A stretch of 64,000 nucleotides of DNA from CAWDZK01 sp963726615 (GCA_963726615.1 CAVSCX010000003.1:186001-250000); one strand, 5' to 3'; shown: positions 1-9,421, counted from the first letter of the stretch. Notes: generated by a model from the sequence alone, not told the origin. Made by a program: numbers and translations.

Positions 1-374
1 ACATTGGTGGACTTCACTGCCGCCACGGCCACGACGCCTGCCTCCAGCCCGAGCTCGTCGGCGGCCTCCCGGCTCATGAGCGACACCAGCCGGTACGGGC
101 CGGCCTGCATCTCGACCTGCGCCATCACACCGTCCCGGGTGACCTTGGTGACGATGCCCCGGAAACGGTTGCGGGCGGACTGCGCGACGACCGGGCCGGC
201 GTCGCCGGCGACGGCGAGCCGCCGCGCCGCCTCGGCCAGCACCCGACCGTCGACGCCCTGCCGGCCGGACGGGAGCCGGGTGGTCTCCAGCCGCCCGGCC
301 TCGGCCCAGCGGCGCACGGTGTCCTCGCTGACCCCGAGCAGGTCCGCGGCCTCGGCGATCCGCAGCACAGTCAC
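1..374 (-). CDS. HTH-TOBE (molybdopterin/molybdate-binding) regulator, truncated at window edge
   Basis: The reading frame runs off the left edge, so the C-terminus is missing. The first ~30 residues form a MerR/excisionase-like helix-turn-helix (LRIAEAADLLGVSEDTVRRW). It is followed by a Mop/TOBE domain starting at SARNRFRGIVTKV and containing DELGLEAG and VKSTN, the ligand-binding fold used for molybdate or molybdopterin. Proteins of this layout are small actinobacterial regulators or molybdenum-pterin binders, often beside modABC, which would lie outside the window. The GTG start is supported by TAGGGT (381-386) 6 nt upstream, suggesting a leaderless mRNA. Domain assignment is good; the ligand is inferred. 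Confidence 0.78.
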   Translation of the reverse strand, partial: MTVLRIAEAADLLGVSEDTVRRWAEAGRLETTRLPSGRQGVDGRVLAEAARRLAVAGDAGPVVAQSARNRFRGIVTKVTRDGVMAQVEMQAGPYRLVSLMSREAADELGLEAGVVAVAAVKSTN

Positions 375-568
375 GAGGAGACCCTACAGCCGCACGTGCA
401 GCGATGAGAAGCCTGGCCGCAGCAGCAGTTGCGCGATTGCCCTCGCTGACCTACCGGTCAGGTGCGGCAAGCGCGTGGCCTGGTCCCGCCTCCTGGCGCC
501 GCGGCCACGGCCTGCCGCCGGCGGCTGACTACGATCGGCGGCACCACCGACGAGGGAGCGCGCAGCCG

Positions 569-1618
569 ATGACCGACATGCCGGACCAGACCCCCGATGG
601 ACTGCCGGAGCCGCTGGCGCCGGAGGTCGAGGCGCCGGACCGCAACCTCGCACTCGAGCTGGTCCGGGTCACCGAGGCGGCGGCGATGGCGGCGGGGCGC
701 TGGGTCGGCCGGGGGGACAAGAACGGTGCCGACGGCGCCGCGGTCAACGCGATGCGTCAGCTGATCCACACGGTGAGCATGGACGGCGTGGTGGTCATCG
801 GGGAGGGCGAGAAGGACGAAGCCCCGATGCTGTTCAACGGCGAGCGGGTCGGCGACGGCAGGGGACCCGAGTGCGACGTCGCCGTCGACCCGATCGACGG
901 GACCCGGCTGACCGCGCTGGGGATGGGCAACGCACTGTCGGTGATGGCGGTCTCCCCGCGCGGAGCGATGTTCGACCCGTCGGCGGTGTTCTACATGGAG
1001 AAGCTCGCCACCGGTCCGGAGGCGGCCGACGCGGTCGACATCCGGCTCCCGGTCGCCGAGAACGTGCGCCGGGTGGCCCGCGCGAAGAAGGAGTCGCCGT
1101 CGGACGTGACCGTCGTGATCCTGGACCGGCCCCGGCACGCGGCGATGGTCGAGGACATCCGATCCACCGGCGCGCGCATCAAGTTCATCACCGACGGCGA
1201 CGTGGCCGGCGGCATCATGGCTGCGCGGGAGGGGACGGGCATCGACCTCCTCGTCGGCATCGGGGGGACCCCCGAGGGCATCATCACGGCCTGCGCGATC
1301 AAGACGCTGGGGGGCGTGATCCAGGGCAGGCTGTGGCCGCAGGACGACGACGAGCGGCAGAAGGCCCTCGACGCCGGTCACGACCTCGACCGGGTCCTGG
1401 TCACGGACGAGCTCGTCCGCGGCGAGGACGTCTTCTTCGTCGCCACCGGCATCACCGACGGGGAGATGCTCAAGGGCGTGCGCTACGGCTCCGGCACAGT
1501 CCGCACGGCCTCGATCGTCATGCGCTCGCGCAGCGGGACCATCCGCGTGGTCGAGAGCGAGCACCGACTCGACAAGCTGCGCGCCTACTCTGCCGTGGAC
1601 TTCGACGGCACCGGCTGA
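569..1618 (+). CDS. glpX: Class II fructose-1,6-bisphosphatase
   Basis: 349 aa, normal family length. GlpX hydrolyses fructose-1,6-bisphosphate to fructose-6-phosphate and is the essential gluconeogenic FBPase of many actinobacteria. The metal-binding motif DPIDGTR (residues 107-113) and the upstream GEGEKDEAP segment are intact, as is GGTPEGIITACAIK. The frame is open further upstream, but ATG 569 is chosen because GAGGGAG (552-558) lies about 10 nt before it and homologues begin near here. It converges with the next gene. Its position near fumC, phoH2 and mca matches the mycobacterial order. Confidence 0.95.
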   Translation: MTDMPDQTPDGLPEPLAPEVEAPDRNLALELVRVTEAAAMAAGRWVGRGDKNGADGAAVNAMRQLIHTVSMDGVVVIGEGEKDEAPMLFNGERVGDGRGPECDVAVDPIDGTRLTALGMGNALSVMAVSPRGAMFDPSAVFYMEKLATGPEAADAVDIRLPVAENVRRVARAKKESPSDVTVVILDRPRHAAMVEDIRSTGARIKFITDGDVAGGIMAAREGTGIDLLVGIGGTPEGIITACAIKTLGGVIQGRLWPQDDDERQKALDAGHDLDRVLVTDELVRGEDVFFVATGITDGEMLKGVRYGSGTVRTASIVMRSRSGTIRVVESEHRLDKLRAYSAVDFDGTG

Positions 1619-1633
1619 TCAGACGGCGACCGC

Positions 1634-2566
1634 TCAGGAGTCGTCGACGACCCGGCGGACGGCGTCCACCACGACGTCGGGCCGGTCCCGCTGGATGTCA
1701 TGACCGGCGCGGTCGACGATCTGCACCTCACCGCGAATGGAGAGCTCGGCCCAGGCCTGTTGCCCGCCCACCCACGCCGAGTCCATGGCGGCCGCGTCGC
1801 GAGGGCGCAGGTCGCCCCACTCGCTGATGCTGTGCGTGAGGACCACCACCGGCTGCGAGCCCACCGGGCTGAAGACCGTCGGCGGGTCGAACGCCGACCG
1901 GCCGGCCAGGTGCTCGGAGTTCGCGGTTGGCCGGAGCAGGGACCCGAGCTGGCTGCGGAGCTCCCCGCCCCTCTCCGCGGGGTCCTTCGGCAGCGTGGCC
2001 AGCGCCGTGGCGACGAACGACGGCGGCGTCGCGTCGACGAGCACCAGCCCGGCCAGGTCCTGCCGGTGCTCCTCCGCCCAGGTCACCGCCACGACGCCAC
2101 CCAGGCTGTGCGCGACAACCACGACCGGCCTGGTGAGCCCCAGCGCATCGATGACGCCGTCGACCTCGTCTGCCAGGTCGGCGAACGACCGCCGCTCCGG
2201 CGGCTCGTCGCTGTCGCCCACGCCAAGCCGGTCGTAGGCACAGACGCGCGCGAACGCGCCGATCGCGGGCTGCACGTCGTCCCAGGACTGCGACAGCTCG
2301 GTGTCGTAGCCGGACACCAGCAGCACCGACGGGTCCGCCGTGGCGCCGGCACAGCGCGTCGCCACCTCGTGCTGCCCGACCACGACCCTGGTCGTCGAGG
2401 TCAGCGGGGCGAGCGTCTGCCCCGGGGCCGAGGTGGTGGCGTCGCTGTCGGCGAGCAGGCCACAGCCCGCGGTGGACGCCGCCAGCACACCGAAGATCGC
2501 GGCTGCCAGCGGCCCACGTGCTGTCGGTCGCCTGGCGCCCGCTCCGGGAGCCGCGCCCCTCCTCAT
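1634..2566 (-). CDS. Alpha/beta-hydrolase lipoprotein
   Basis: 310 aa. The N-terminus has a basic stretch, a hydrophobic segment and a lipobox ending in Cys35 (AASTAGC), so the mature protein is probably a lipoprotein on the outer face of the membrane. The hydrolase core shows the nucleophile elbow AHSLGG and a C-terminal histidine in RAGHDIQRD. Substrate cannot be inferred; esterase or peptidase activity are both possible. ATG 2566 is preferred over longer frames because TACCGT (2573-2578) lies exactly 6 nt upstream (leaderless) and this start places the signal peptide at the N-terminus. Confidence 0.82.
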   Translation of the reverse strand: MRRGAAPGAGARRPTARGPLAAAIFGVLAASTAGCGLLADSDATTSAPGQTLAPLTSTTRVVVGQHEVATRCAGATADPSVLLVSGYDTELSQSWDDVQPAIGAFARVCAYDRLGVGDSDEPPERRSFADLADEVDGVIDALGLTRPVVVVAHSLGGVVAVTWAEEHRQDLAGLVLVDATPPSFVATALATLPKDPAERGGELRSQLGSLLRPTANSEHLAGRSAFDPPTVFSPVGSQPVVVLTHSISEWGDLRPRDAAAMDSAWVGGQQAWAELSIRGEVQIVDRAGHDIQRDRPDVVVDAVRRVVDDS

Positions 2567-2719
2567 CACCGCACGGTACGTCAGGTCTGGGAGGCAGTGA
2601 ACCCGCCGGACCCGCTCGGCGAGCCGTCCCCGACGTGCGCCCGGGTACCCCAGCGCCCCGCGCCATACCCTGGACGTCGTACGCCGCACCGTCGACTACC
2701 GCCCGCGAGGACCGCACCG

Positions 2720-2761
2720 ATGACCGACATCGCCTACTCCGACCTCCGCCCGGACAGCTGA
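2720..2761 (+). other. Short ORF preceding the membrane protein; possible frameshifted true N-terminus
   Basis: ATG 2720 has GCGAGG about 10 nt upstream and encodes 13 codons (MTDIAYSDLRPDS) before TGA. A TACCCT hexamer at 2667-2672 could be its -10. Changing frame near codon 11 would join MTDIAYSDLRP to GQLTQRAVPDLDDELRGG, which reads as a natural cytoplasmic N-terminus for the next protein. It is therefore either a regulatory leader ORF or the true start separated by a one-base frameshift or sequencing error. Confidence 0.4.
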
Positions 2762-2772
2762 CGCAGCGAGCC

Positions 2773-3399
2773 GTGCCCGACCTCGACGACGAGCTGCGCG
2801 GGGGATCCCGCCGGGCACCGGTGCCGACCTGGCTGGCCCCGGTCGCGCTCGTGGTCGGACTCTGCCTCCTGGGCCTCCTTGGCCTCCTGACCGTCCTCCG
2901 GGGCGACCCGTCGCCACCCGTCGCCGGGCCGGAGGAGACGGCCACCGCCCCCCCGACCGCCGCACCGCTGTCGAACCTGGCGGCCGGCGGGACGGGCCCG
3001 CTGTCGGTCGGCGCCGTCTGCACCCACACCGACGGGAGCGGCACGCTGCTGGTGCAGTTCCAGCTGCTCAACACCGGCCTCGGCCGGGTCACCGTGCTGG
3101 CCGTGCGGCCGGTGATCTCGGGCGCCGGCACGCACCTGGCCGACGTGACCCTGCCGCGCAGCCCGTCCTGCGGCACGCCGGTCGCTCGGACCGGCCCGAG
3201 CACCGTTCTCGAGGCGGGCCGGCGCGTCGGCGTGCAGCTCGCCATCCGCGTGCCGGCCGACCGCGCCGCGCCGTACCCGGTGCTCGCGGACGTCGACATG
3301 CTGTCTGTCGGCGAGCAGCCCGCGACCCAGCGTGTCTTCGTCCTGGCCGGTCCTCGGCCGCGGGACGGAGCCGCCGCGTCTGCTCAGCCGACCAGGTAG
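2773..3399 (+). CDS. Single-pass membrane protein of unknown function
   Basis: 208 aa from GTG 2773. A short charged N-terminus is followed by one transmembrane helix (about residues 17-40, rich in Leu/Val/Gly), a Pro/Thr-rich linker, then a predicted extracytoplasmic beta-rich domain with two cysteines (AVCTHTDG and PSCGTPVA) that could form a disulfide. No family recognised. The start has only a weak ribosome binding site, and a 13-codon ORF ends 11 nt upstream in another frame (see 2720-2761). It overlaps the end of the convergent LuxR gene by 16 nt. Confidence 0.6.
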   Translation: MPDLDDELRGGSRRAPVPTWLAPVALVVGLCLLGLLGLLTVLRGDPSPPVAGPEETATAPPTAAPLSNLAAGGTGPLSVGAVCTHTDGSGTLLVQFQLLNTGLGRVTVLAVRPVISGAGTHLADVTLPRSPSCGTPVARTGPSTVLEAGRRVGVQLAIRVPADRAAPYPVLADVDMLSVGEQPATQRVFVLAGPRPRDGAAASAQPTR

Positions 3400-6302
3400 C
3401 GCTCGGCGATCTCGGCCGCCTGGTAGCGGGTCGCGACCTCGAGCTTGCGCAGGATGTTGGAGACGTGCACGCTCGCGGTCTTGGTGCTGATGACCAGGGC
3501 CTTGGCGATCTCGCCGTTCGTGCGCCCGGCCGCGAGATGGCCCAGGATCTCGCGTTCCCGTGCGGTCAACGTGGCACCGACACGACCCACCGCGGTCGCC
3601 ATCGGCGCCGGCACCCGCTGCGGCGGCCGGAGGTCGATCCGGGTCCGGCGGGCCATCGCCTCGACCTGCGCCACCAGTGGGGCGGCACCGAGTCGACGAG
3701 CCTCGGCGTTCGCCTGCCGCAGGCTCTCGGCCGCCCCGCCGAGATCGCGCCCGGCGACCATCGCCTGCGCCAGCCGCCACCGTGCGTAGGCCAGCTGGTA
3801 AGGCCGCTCGGCGGTCAGTAGCGCGCTGACCGCGCCGTACCAGGCGTCGACGTCCGGACCCGCGGAGAACCGGGTGCGCTCGGCCCGGCAGAGCGCGAGG
3901 AGCTGCGCCGGCCGGGCACCCGGCAGGGCGTCCGGACCGCAGGCTCGGCCGACGAGGTCGTCGACGACCGCCGCCGTCTCCTCCCAGGCCGGGCCGCCCG
4001 GGTCGCCGGACCCGGTCCGGCGCCGGTCGTCGCCCACGTCGGCCAGTGCCCGGGCGCCCAACCAGGCCAGCGGGGCCGACATCGCCAGCAGCCTGTCGGT
4101 CGAGGTAGCCACGTGCTCGACCACCCGACCCAGGGCCCGGTCCGCGTCACCCTGCCAGAGCATCGCCTCGGCCTCGGCCTCACAGCGCAGCTGCTCGAGG
4201 ACCGCCGGCAGCTGGCCCAGTGCGCCCAGGTCGGACGCGACCCCCTCCCAGTCCCCCCGCAGCGAGGACAGCCGGGCCCGCATCACCATCGCGTAGTCGC
4301 GGTTGGCGCCCTGGATGTGCCGGGTGTTGGCAAGCGCGGCACCGACGAACTCCTCCGCCTCGTCCCACCAGCCGTGGGTGAGCGCGAGCTCGGCGCCCTG
4401 CGCGCTCAGCCACGAGCCGTACCGGATGCCGAGGCCCCGGCGGGTCACCTCGGCCACCCCTGCCGCGACCGCCTCCACCCCCTCCCGGCCGAGGCCGGTG
4501 CACTGCAGGCAGTCGACAAGGTTGCTGAAGGTCTGACCGACGAGCTCGGGCTCGCCGTGCACCAGGGCCAGCGCGACCGCCTCCCTGGCGTCGGCCACCA
4601 GCGTGGGCGTGGCGGGCTGAACCGTCGTCCGGATCACCAGCGCGCGTGCCAGCGCCGCCTGGTCTCCCGTGCGCCGGGCGACGTCGACGGCCTCGTCGGC
4701 CAGCGGCTCCCAGTCGGCGCTGCCGCCGGCCCAGTCCAGGACGTGCACCAGCCCGGAGACCACGATGCCGCGCTCCGGGGTCGGGGGATCGGCCGGCACC
4801 AGCTCGACGGCCCGTCGAGCCGCGACGAGCGCAGCGTCGGTGCGCCCGTTCTCCAGCAGCACCCGCGCGTACTTCGCCTCGAGCACGCCTTGGCGCACGG
4901 GGTCGACGTCGGGGTCGGCCTGCAGCCAGGACCGAACCCGCTCGACGATCTGGACGGCGTCGACGTCGTGGTCGCAGATGGCCGCGATCGAGGCGGCCTG
5001 CGAGAAGACGGTCACGGCGTCCGAGCCGACGAGCTGCTCGGCGTCCGGCACCGTGGGCCACAGCCGCCGCACCCGCTCGTACTGGTAGTGCGCCTCGTCG
5101 TAGGCGTGCAGGCTCTCGGCGGCCTCGGCGGCACGCAGGGACCACCGCAGGGCCCGGCGAGCGTCGCCGGCCCGGTCCGCGTGCTCGGCCACGACCCCTG
5201 GCCGGACGTCCGGCGCGGCCTCGAGCACCTCGACCAGCCGGCGGTGCAGGTCTCGCCGTTCGCCCGGCAGCAGGTCCGCGTAGAGCGCCTCGGCCAGCAG
5301 GGCGTGCCGCAGCGACATGCTCCCGTCCGGGTCCACCTCCAGGAGCTGCGCGCGGACCGCCTCGTCCACGGCCGCGTCGAGCTGCCGGGGCGCCATGGTG
5401 CCGAGCACCTGCTCGATCAGGGCCGGCCGGACCCGGTCCCCGGCGACGGCCACGACGCCGAGCACCTGGGCGGTGAGCGGGGTGCAGGCTCGGGTACGTC
5501 GGACCGTCAGGTCGCGCAGGCTCGCCGGAAGGGTCGCCTCGTCACCGGCAAGCGCGGCCCGCATGAGCGCCTCGGCGGCGTACGGGTTGCCCGCGGAGCG
5601 GGCGTGGATCCGGGCGATCAGCGACTCGCCGAGCAGCGAGCCGTCGCCGCCCAGCAGGTTGGTGAGCTGGGCGCGGGTCTCGGCCACGGTCATCGGCCCC
5701 AGCTCGACCTCCAGGACGTGCGGCGCCCTGGCGACCTCCTGGATCCATTCGCCCAGGACCGCGTCGACCTCGTCCGGCCGGTAGGCCACGACGACGGCGA
5801 GCCGCTGCCGGTCCAGACCCGCGCACAGGTAGGCCAGCACCTCCAGGGTGGCGACGTCGGCGCTGTGCAGGTCGTCCAGGACCAGGACGACGGGCCGCAG
5901 CTCGGCTGCGCGCTCGAACAGGCCGCAGACGGCGGACACCAACCGCGCCTGGTCCGTCGACACGTCTCCCGGCACCGCGAGCTCGGGGAGCAAGGGCCCG
6001 AGGTCGCCGGGGTCCGCCCCGAGCACCTCGGTACGCGGCAGCCTTGCCAGCAGCGAGCGCAGGGCGGCCACCAGCGGCGCGTAGGGGATGCGGCCCCCGA
6101 GGAAGCCCACACCCGCGCCACGGCAGGCGACTGCCTGGTCCGGAAGCCGGGACACGAGCTCGTCCAGCAGCCGGGTCTTTCCCGCTCCGGCCTCCCCCCG
6201 CAGGAGAACCAGCCCCGGCTGCTCATGAGCGGCCGCGGCCGCTACCGCCAGCACGCCGGCCATCTCGCCGTCGCGCCCGACGAACGCGTGGCGGCGGGGC
6301 AC
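3384..6302 (-). CDS. Large ATP-binding LuxR-family (LAL) transcriptional regulator
   Basis: 972 aa from GTG 6302. The N-terminal STAND/AAA domain starts with FVGRDGEMAG and has Walker A GEAGAGKT (about residue 36) and Walker B VVLVLDDLHSAD. A long helical TPR-like middle follows. The C-terminal ~65 residues are a LuxR helix-turn-helix (LTAREREILGHLAAGRTNGE, then STKTASVHVSNIL). This is the MalT/LAL architecture: ligand- and ATP-dependent activators of catabolic or secondary-metabolite genes. The frame is open to ATG 6416, but neither start has a clear ribosome binding site; 6302 fits family N-termini. Inducer and targets unknown. Confidence 0.88.
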   Translation of the reverse strand: MPRRHAFVGRDGEMAGVLAVAAAAAHEQPGLVLLRGEAGAGKTRLLDELVSRLPDQAVACRGAGVGFLGGRIPYAPLVAALRSLLARLPRTEVLGADPGDLGPLLPELAVPGDVSTDQARLVSAVCGLFERAAELRPVVLVLDDLHSADVATLEVLAYLCAGLDRQRLAVVVAYRPDEVDAVLGEWIQEVARAPHVLEVELGPMTVAETRAQLTNLLGGDGSLLGESLIARIHARSAGNPYAAEALMRAALAGDEATLPASLRDLTVRRTRACTPLTAQVLGVVAVAGDRVRPALIEQVLGTMAPRQLDAAVDEAVRAQLLEVDPDGSMSLRHALLAEALYADLLPGERRDLHRRLVEVLEAAPDVRPGVVAEHADRAGDARRALRWSLRAAEAAESLHAYDEAHYQYERVRRLWPTVPDAEQLVGSDAVTVFSQAASIAAICDHDVDAVQIVERVRSWLQADPDVDPVRQGVLEAKYARVLLENGRTDAALVAARRAVELVPADPPTPERGIVVSGLVHVLDWAGGSADWEPLADEAVDVARRTGDQAALARALVIRTTVQPATPTLVADAREAVALALVHGEPELVGQTFSNLVDCLQCTGLGREGVEAVAAGVAEVTRRGLGIRYGSWLSAQGAELALTHGWWDEAEEFVGAALANTRHIQGANRDYAMVMRARLSSLRGDWEGVASDLGALGQLPAVLEQLRCEAEAEAMLWQGDADRALGRVVEHVATSTDRLLAMSAPLAWLGARALADVGDDRRRTGSGDPGGPAWEETAAVVDDLVGRACGPDALPGARPAQLLALCRAERTRFSAGPDVDAWYGAVSALLTAERPYQLAYARWRLAQAMVAGRDLGGAAESLRQANAEARRLGAAPLVAQVEAMARRTRIDLRPPQRVPAPMATAVGRVGATLTAREREILGHLAAGRTNGEIAKALVISTKTASVHVSNILRKLEVATRYQAAEIAERYLVG

Positions 6303-6464
6303 CCGCCCACGGTCGCGGTCCGGGCCGGCCCCGTCAACGGCTTCAGGACCACTCGTCTGAGGTAGCTCAGGCCCGGATCTGAGGTGGTGCGCCCCATGCG
6401 CCCGGCGACCTGGCATCGGCAGAGTGAGGCCGCGCGGGGGACGGGGAACGGGGGACCGGCTCCG

Positions 6465-6528
6465 GTGGTCCGCGGGACACGGACCACGGGATCGGTGGTG
6501 CCGGGGACCGGGGGGTCCCCGGCACCAC
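6465..6528. repeat. Two consecutive perfect inverted repeats between divergent genes
   Basis: The first has arms GTGGTCC (6465-6471) and GGACCAC (6481-6487). The second has 15-nt perfect arms, GTGGTGCCGGGGACC (6495-6509) and GGTCCCCGGCACCAC (6514-6528), around a 4-nt loop. They lie in the 350-nt gap between the luxR start (6302) and fumC (6653), so neither is placed to terminate a neighbouring gene. Either strand could form a very stable hairpin. No gene is seen in the rest of this gap. Confidence 0.75.
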
Positions 6529-6652
6529 GGGGGCCTACGCCGTCGCTGGCCAGGGGGAGGCGGCGGCGGACGCAGGCACGTGCGGCCGCGGCGGAACCCA
6601 CCGCCGCGGCCGCTGTGCTCGGCGGCTCGGCCGCTGCGACAGGATGGTCCCC

Positions 6653-8041
6653 ATGAGCGACGACTTCCGGACCGAGCACGACTCGATGGGCGAGGTGCGC
6701 GTGCCTCGCGACGCGCTCTACCGGGCCCAGACCCAGCGGGCGGTGGAGAACTTCCCCATCTCGGGGACCCCGATCGAGCGCGCCCTGATCGGGGCGCTCG
6801 CGTCGATCAAGGGCTGTGCAGCGGTCGTCAACGCCCAGCTCGGGGTTCTCGACGAGGACGTGGCCGCTGCGGTCAACGACGCTGCCGCCGAGGTGGCCCG
6901 TGGGGACCACGACGGTCACTTCCCGATCGACGTGTTCCAGACCGGCTCCGGCACGTCGAGCAACATGAACGCCAACGAGGTGATCGCCACTCTGGCCACC
7001 CGGCGGCTCGGCCGCGACGTGCACCCCAACGACGACGTCAACGCGTCGCAGTCCTCCAACGACGTCTTCCCCTCCGCCATCCACATCGCGGCGACCCGGG
7101 CCGTCGTCCGCGACCTCGTCCCGGCTCTCACCCACCTGCAGGAGTCCCTGTCCCGCAAGGCGGCCGAGCTCTCCGACGTCGTGAAGAGCGGCCGGACGCA
7201 CCTGATGGACGCGACACCCGTGACGCTCGGCCAGGAGCTGGGGGGCTACGCAGCCCAGGTGTCCCGCGGGGTCGAACGGCTCGAGGCAGCGCTGCCGCGC
7301 GTCGGTGAGCTGCCGCTGGGCGGTACGGCGGTCGGCACCGGCATCAACACACCGGCCGGCTTCGCCGACGCGGTGGTCCGGCGGTTGGCCGACGACATGG
7401 CGCTGCCGCTGACCGAGGCCAGGGACCACTTCGAGGCCCAGGGCGCGCGGGACGCCCTGGTCGAGCTGTCCGGTGTCCTGCGGACGATCGCCGTCTCGCT
7501 GACGAAGGTGTGCAACGACCTGCGCTGGATGTCGTCCGGTCCACGCACCGGGCTGGCCGAGATCCACCTGCCCGACCTGCAGCCGGGATCCTCGATCATG
7601 CCGGGCAAGGTGAACCCGGTTGTCCCAGAGGCGACACTGATGGTCTGCGCCCAGGTGATCGGCAACGATGCCGCAGTCGCGTTCGCGGGGGCTTCGGGCG
7701 CCTTCGAGCTGAACGTGATGATGCCGGTGATGGCCCGCAACGTGCTCGAGTCGGTGCGGCTGCTCACCAACGCCTCGCGGCTGCTGGCCGACCGGTGCGT
7801 CGACGGCATCGTGGCCGACGTCGAGCGCTGCCGCGAGTACGCCGAGTCCTCACCCTCGGTCGTGACGCCGCTCAACCGGTACGTCGGCTACGAGTCGGCA
7901 GCGAAGATCGCGAAGCAGTCGCTCACCGAACGCAAGACGATCCGGCAGGTCGTGCTGGAGCAGGGCTACGTGGACCGCGGCGAGCTGACCGAGGCACAGC
8001 TGGACGAGGCACTGGACGTGCTGCGCATGACGCGTCCGTGA
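6653..8041 (+). CDS. fumC: Class II fumarate hydratase
   Basis: 462 aa. It converts fumarate and malate in the TCA cycle without an iron-sulfur cluster. The fumarase/aspartase signature GSSIMPGKVNP is at residues 312-322, and the substrate-binding segments GSGTSSNMNANEV and SQSSNDVFPS are intact. ATG 6653 has AGGA (6641-6644) 8 nt upstream; an in-frame ATG at 6644 is less well placed. The stop overlaps the next start as GTGA, so DUF402 translation is probably coupled to it. Confidence 0.96.
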   Translation: MSDDFRTEHDSMGEVRVPRDALYRAQTQRAVENFPISGTPIERALIGALASIKGCAAVVNAQLGVLDEDVAAAVNDAAAEVARGDHDGHFPIDVFQTGSGTSSNMNANEVIATLATRRLGRDVHPNDDVNASQSSNDVFPSAIHIAATRAVVRDLVPALTHLQESLSRKAAELSDVVKSGRTHLMDATPVTLGQELGGYAAQVSRGVERLEAALPRVGELPLGGTAVGTGINTPAGFADAVVRRLADDMALPLTEARDHFEAQGARDALVELSGVLRTIAVSLTKVCNDLRWMSSGPRTGLAEIHLPDLQPGSSIMPGKVNPVVPEATLMVCAQVIGNDAAVAFAGASGAFELNVMMPVMARNVLESVRLLTNASRLLADRCVDGIVADVERCREYAESSPSVVTPLNRYVGYESAAKIAKQSLTERKTIRQVVLEQGYVDRGELTEAQLDEALDVLRMTRP

Positions 8042-8691
8042 GCCCTGCGGCGTACTGGGAGCCGGGCCGGACGGTGCTCTGGCGCTACACGAGACCCGGC
8101 CACCCGAGCGAGTCGGTGCGACCGGTCCGGGTGGTGCGCGACGACGCCGACGGCCTGGTCGCATGGCTGGCGGCAGGCTCCCCCGTGCTGCGGCCGGTGC
8201 TCGCCGACGGGCGGGACCTGCGCTCGGTCCCGATGGAGGAGCGCTTCGACCACGCGCGCCATGGCCGGGCAAACCGGCTGGACGTGTGGCGCGGGCACGG
8301 CGTCCTCAAGGTCGCGCCGGCCGGGCTGCCCTGGTCGGTGTGGGTGTTCCGTGACGACGAGGGGTTCCGCGGCTGGTACGTGAACCTCGAGTCGGTGCAC
8401 GAGCGCCGGGGCGACGAGCTCCGCACCCAGGACCACGTCCTCGACCTCGTCGTGCAGGCGGACCGGACGACCACCCGCAAGGACGAGGACGAGCTCGCCG
8501 CCGCGGTGGCCCAGGGCCGCTTCACGGCAGCGGAGGCGGCCGGCTTCGCTGAGGATGCGGCCGCGATGGAGGCGCGGGTCCGGCGCTGGGACGCGCCGTT
8601 CCGGGACGGCTGGGAGCACTGGCAGCCTGACCCGGACTGGCCCGTGCCCCAGCTCCCGGCCGACGACGTGGCCCGCGCCGCCTTTCACTGA
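8038..8691 (+). CDS. DUF402-domain protein
   Basis: 217 aa. DUF402 proteins share the FomD/YgaC-type barrel, and characterised members are nucleotide phosphatases acting on nucleoside di- and triphosphates with Mn or Mg. Typical family features are the RxxxEHFDH-like segment (here MEERFDHARHGRANR), WSVWVFRDDEGFRGWYVNLE, and the acidic RKDEDELAAAV region. The GTG start sits inside the fumC stop (GTGA overlap), and the pairing fits co-translation. Function here is inferred from the family. Confidence 0.83.
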   Translation: MSPAAYWEPGRTVLWRYTRPGHPSESVRPVRVVRDDADGLVAWLAAGSPVLRPVLADGRDLRSVPMEERFDHARHGRANRLDVWRGHGVLKVAPAGLPWSVWVFRDDEGFRGWYVNLESVHERRGDELRTQDHVLDLVVQADRTTTRKDEDELAAAVAQGRFTAAEAAGFAEDAAAMEARVRRWDAPFRDGWEHWQPDPDWPVPQLPADDVARAAFH

Positions 8692-8695
8692 GGCC

Positions 8696-9421
8696 TCAAG
8701 GCCTGCGCGCGAGGAAGACCAGCTCCCGGCCGGGACGGTCGGGTGCGTCGCGCACCTCGTCGACGAGGTAACCCGCAGCCGCGAGATCGGCCTCGACCTC
8801 GTCCCGCTCGCGGAACCGCAGGGTGGAGTCGGAGGTGAGGACGGCGCCGTCGGCATGGAACTGCCACGTCGTACGGAAGCCCACCAGCGGCAGGTCGACG
8901 GAGAGCAGGTCGACCCAGGTGTCGACGGCGCCGAACCCGTCGATCTCCGTCGTTCGCAGGGAGGCTGCGCGGTTCCACTCCTCCCAACCGCGGAACGCCG
9001 GGTCGCGCGTCTCGAGGACCAGGTGACCGCCGGGCCGGAGGGCGGCACGCGCAGCTCGCAAGGTGTCGTGCCAGGACGACCCGTCGGCGATCGCCTGCGC
9101 GACGTTACCGGTCATGCTGGCGAGGTCGACCAGCAGCGGCAGCGCCGCAGTCGCGTCGCCGTGCACCCAACGGACCCGGTCCGCACCCGGCTTGCCGCGT
9201 GCGAACGCCAGCGAGGCAGCGGCGGGGTCGACGCCGACGACGTCGAGGCCCCGCTCCGCGAGGAGCAACGCGAAGGTGCCGGTTCCGCACCCGATGTCGA
9301 GCACCCGACGAGCACCGAGCTCGCGGGCGACGTCGGCGTAGACGTCGAGGTCGCTGCGGTCCGCGTCGAGCGCGTCGTAGACGGAGACCAGGCGTGGGTG
9401 CGTGAAGACCTCGTCAGCCAC
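8696..9421 (-). CDS. Class I SAM-dependent methyltransferase
   Basis: 241 aa. The Rossmann motif I VLDIGCGTGTFALLL (about residue 40), motif II acidic VVGVDPAAASLAFAR and the LRPGGHLVLET motif are clear. The substrate is unknown. GTG 9421 has TAGGGT (9429-9434) 7 nt upstream, consistent with leaderless transcription. It ends 4 nt from the convergent DUF402 gene, with no room for a separate terminator. Confidence 0.9.
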   Translation of the reverse strand: MADEVFTHPRLVSVYDALDADRSDLDVYADVARELGARRVLDIGCGTGTFALLLAERGLDVVGVDPAAASLAFARGKPGADRVRWVHGDATAALPLLVDLASMTGNVAQAIADGSSWHDTLRAARAALRPGGHLVLETRDPAFRGWEEWNRAASLRTTEIDGFGAVDTWVDLLSVDLPLVGFRTTWQFHADGAVLTSDSTLRFRERDEVEADLAAAGYLVDEVRDAPDRPGRELVFLARRP

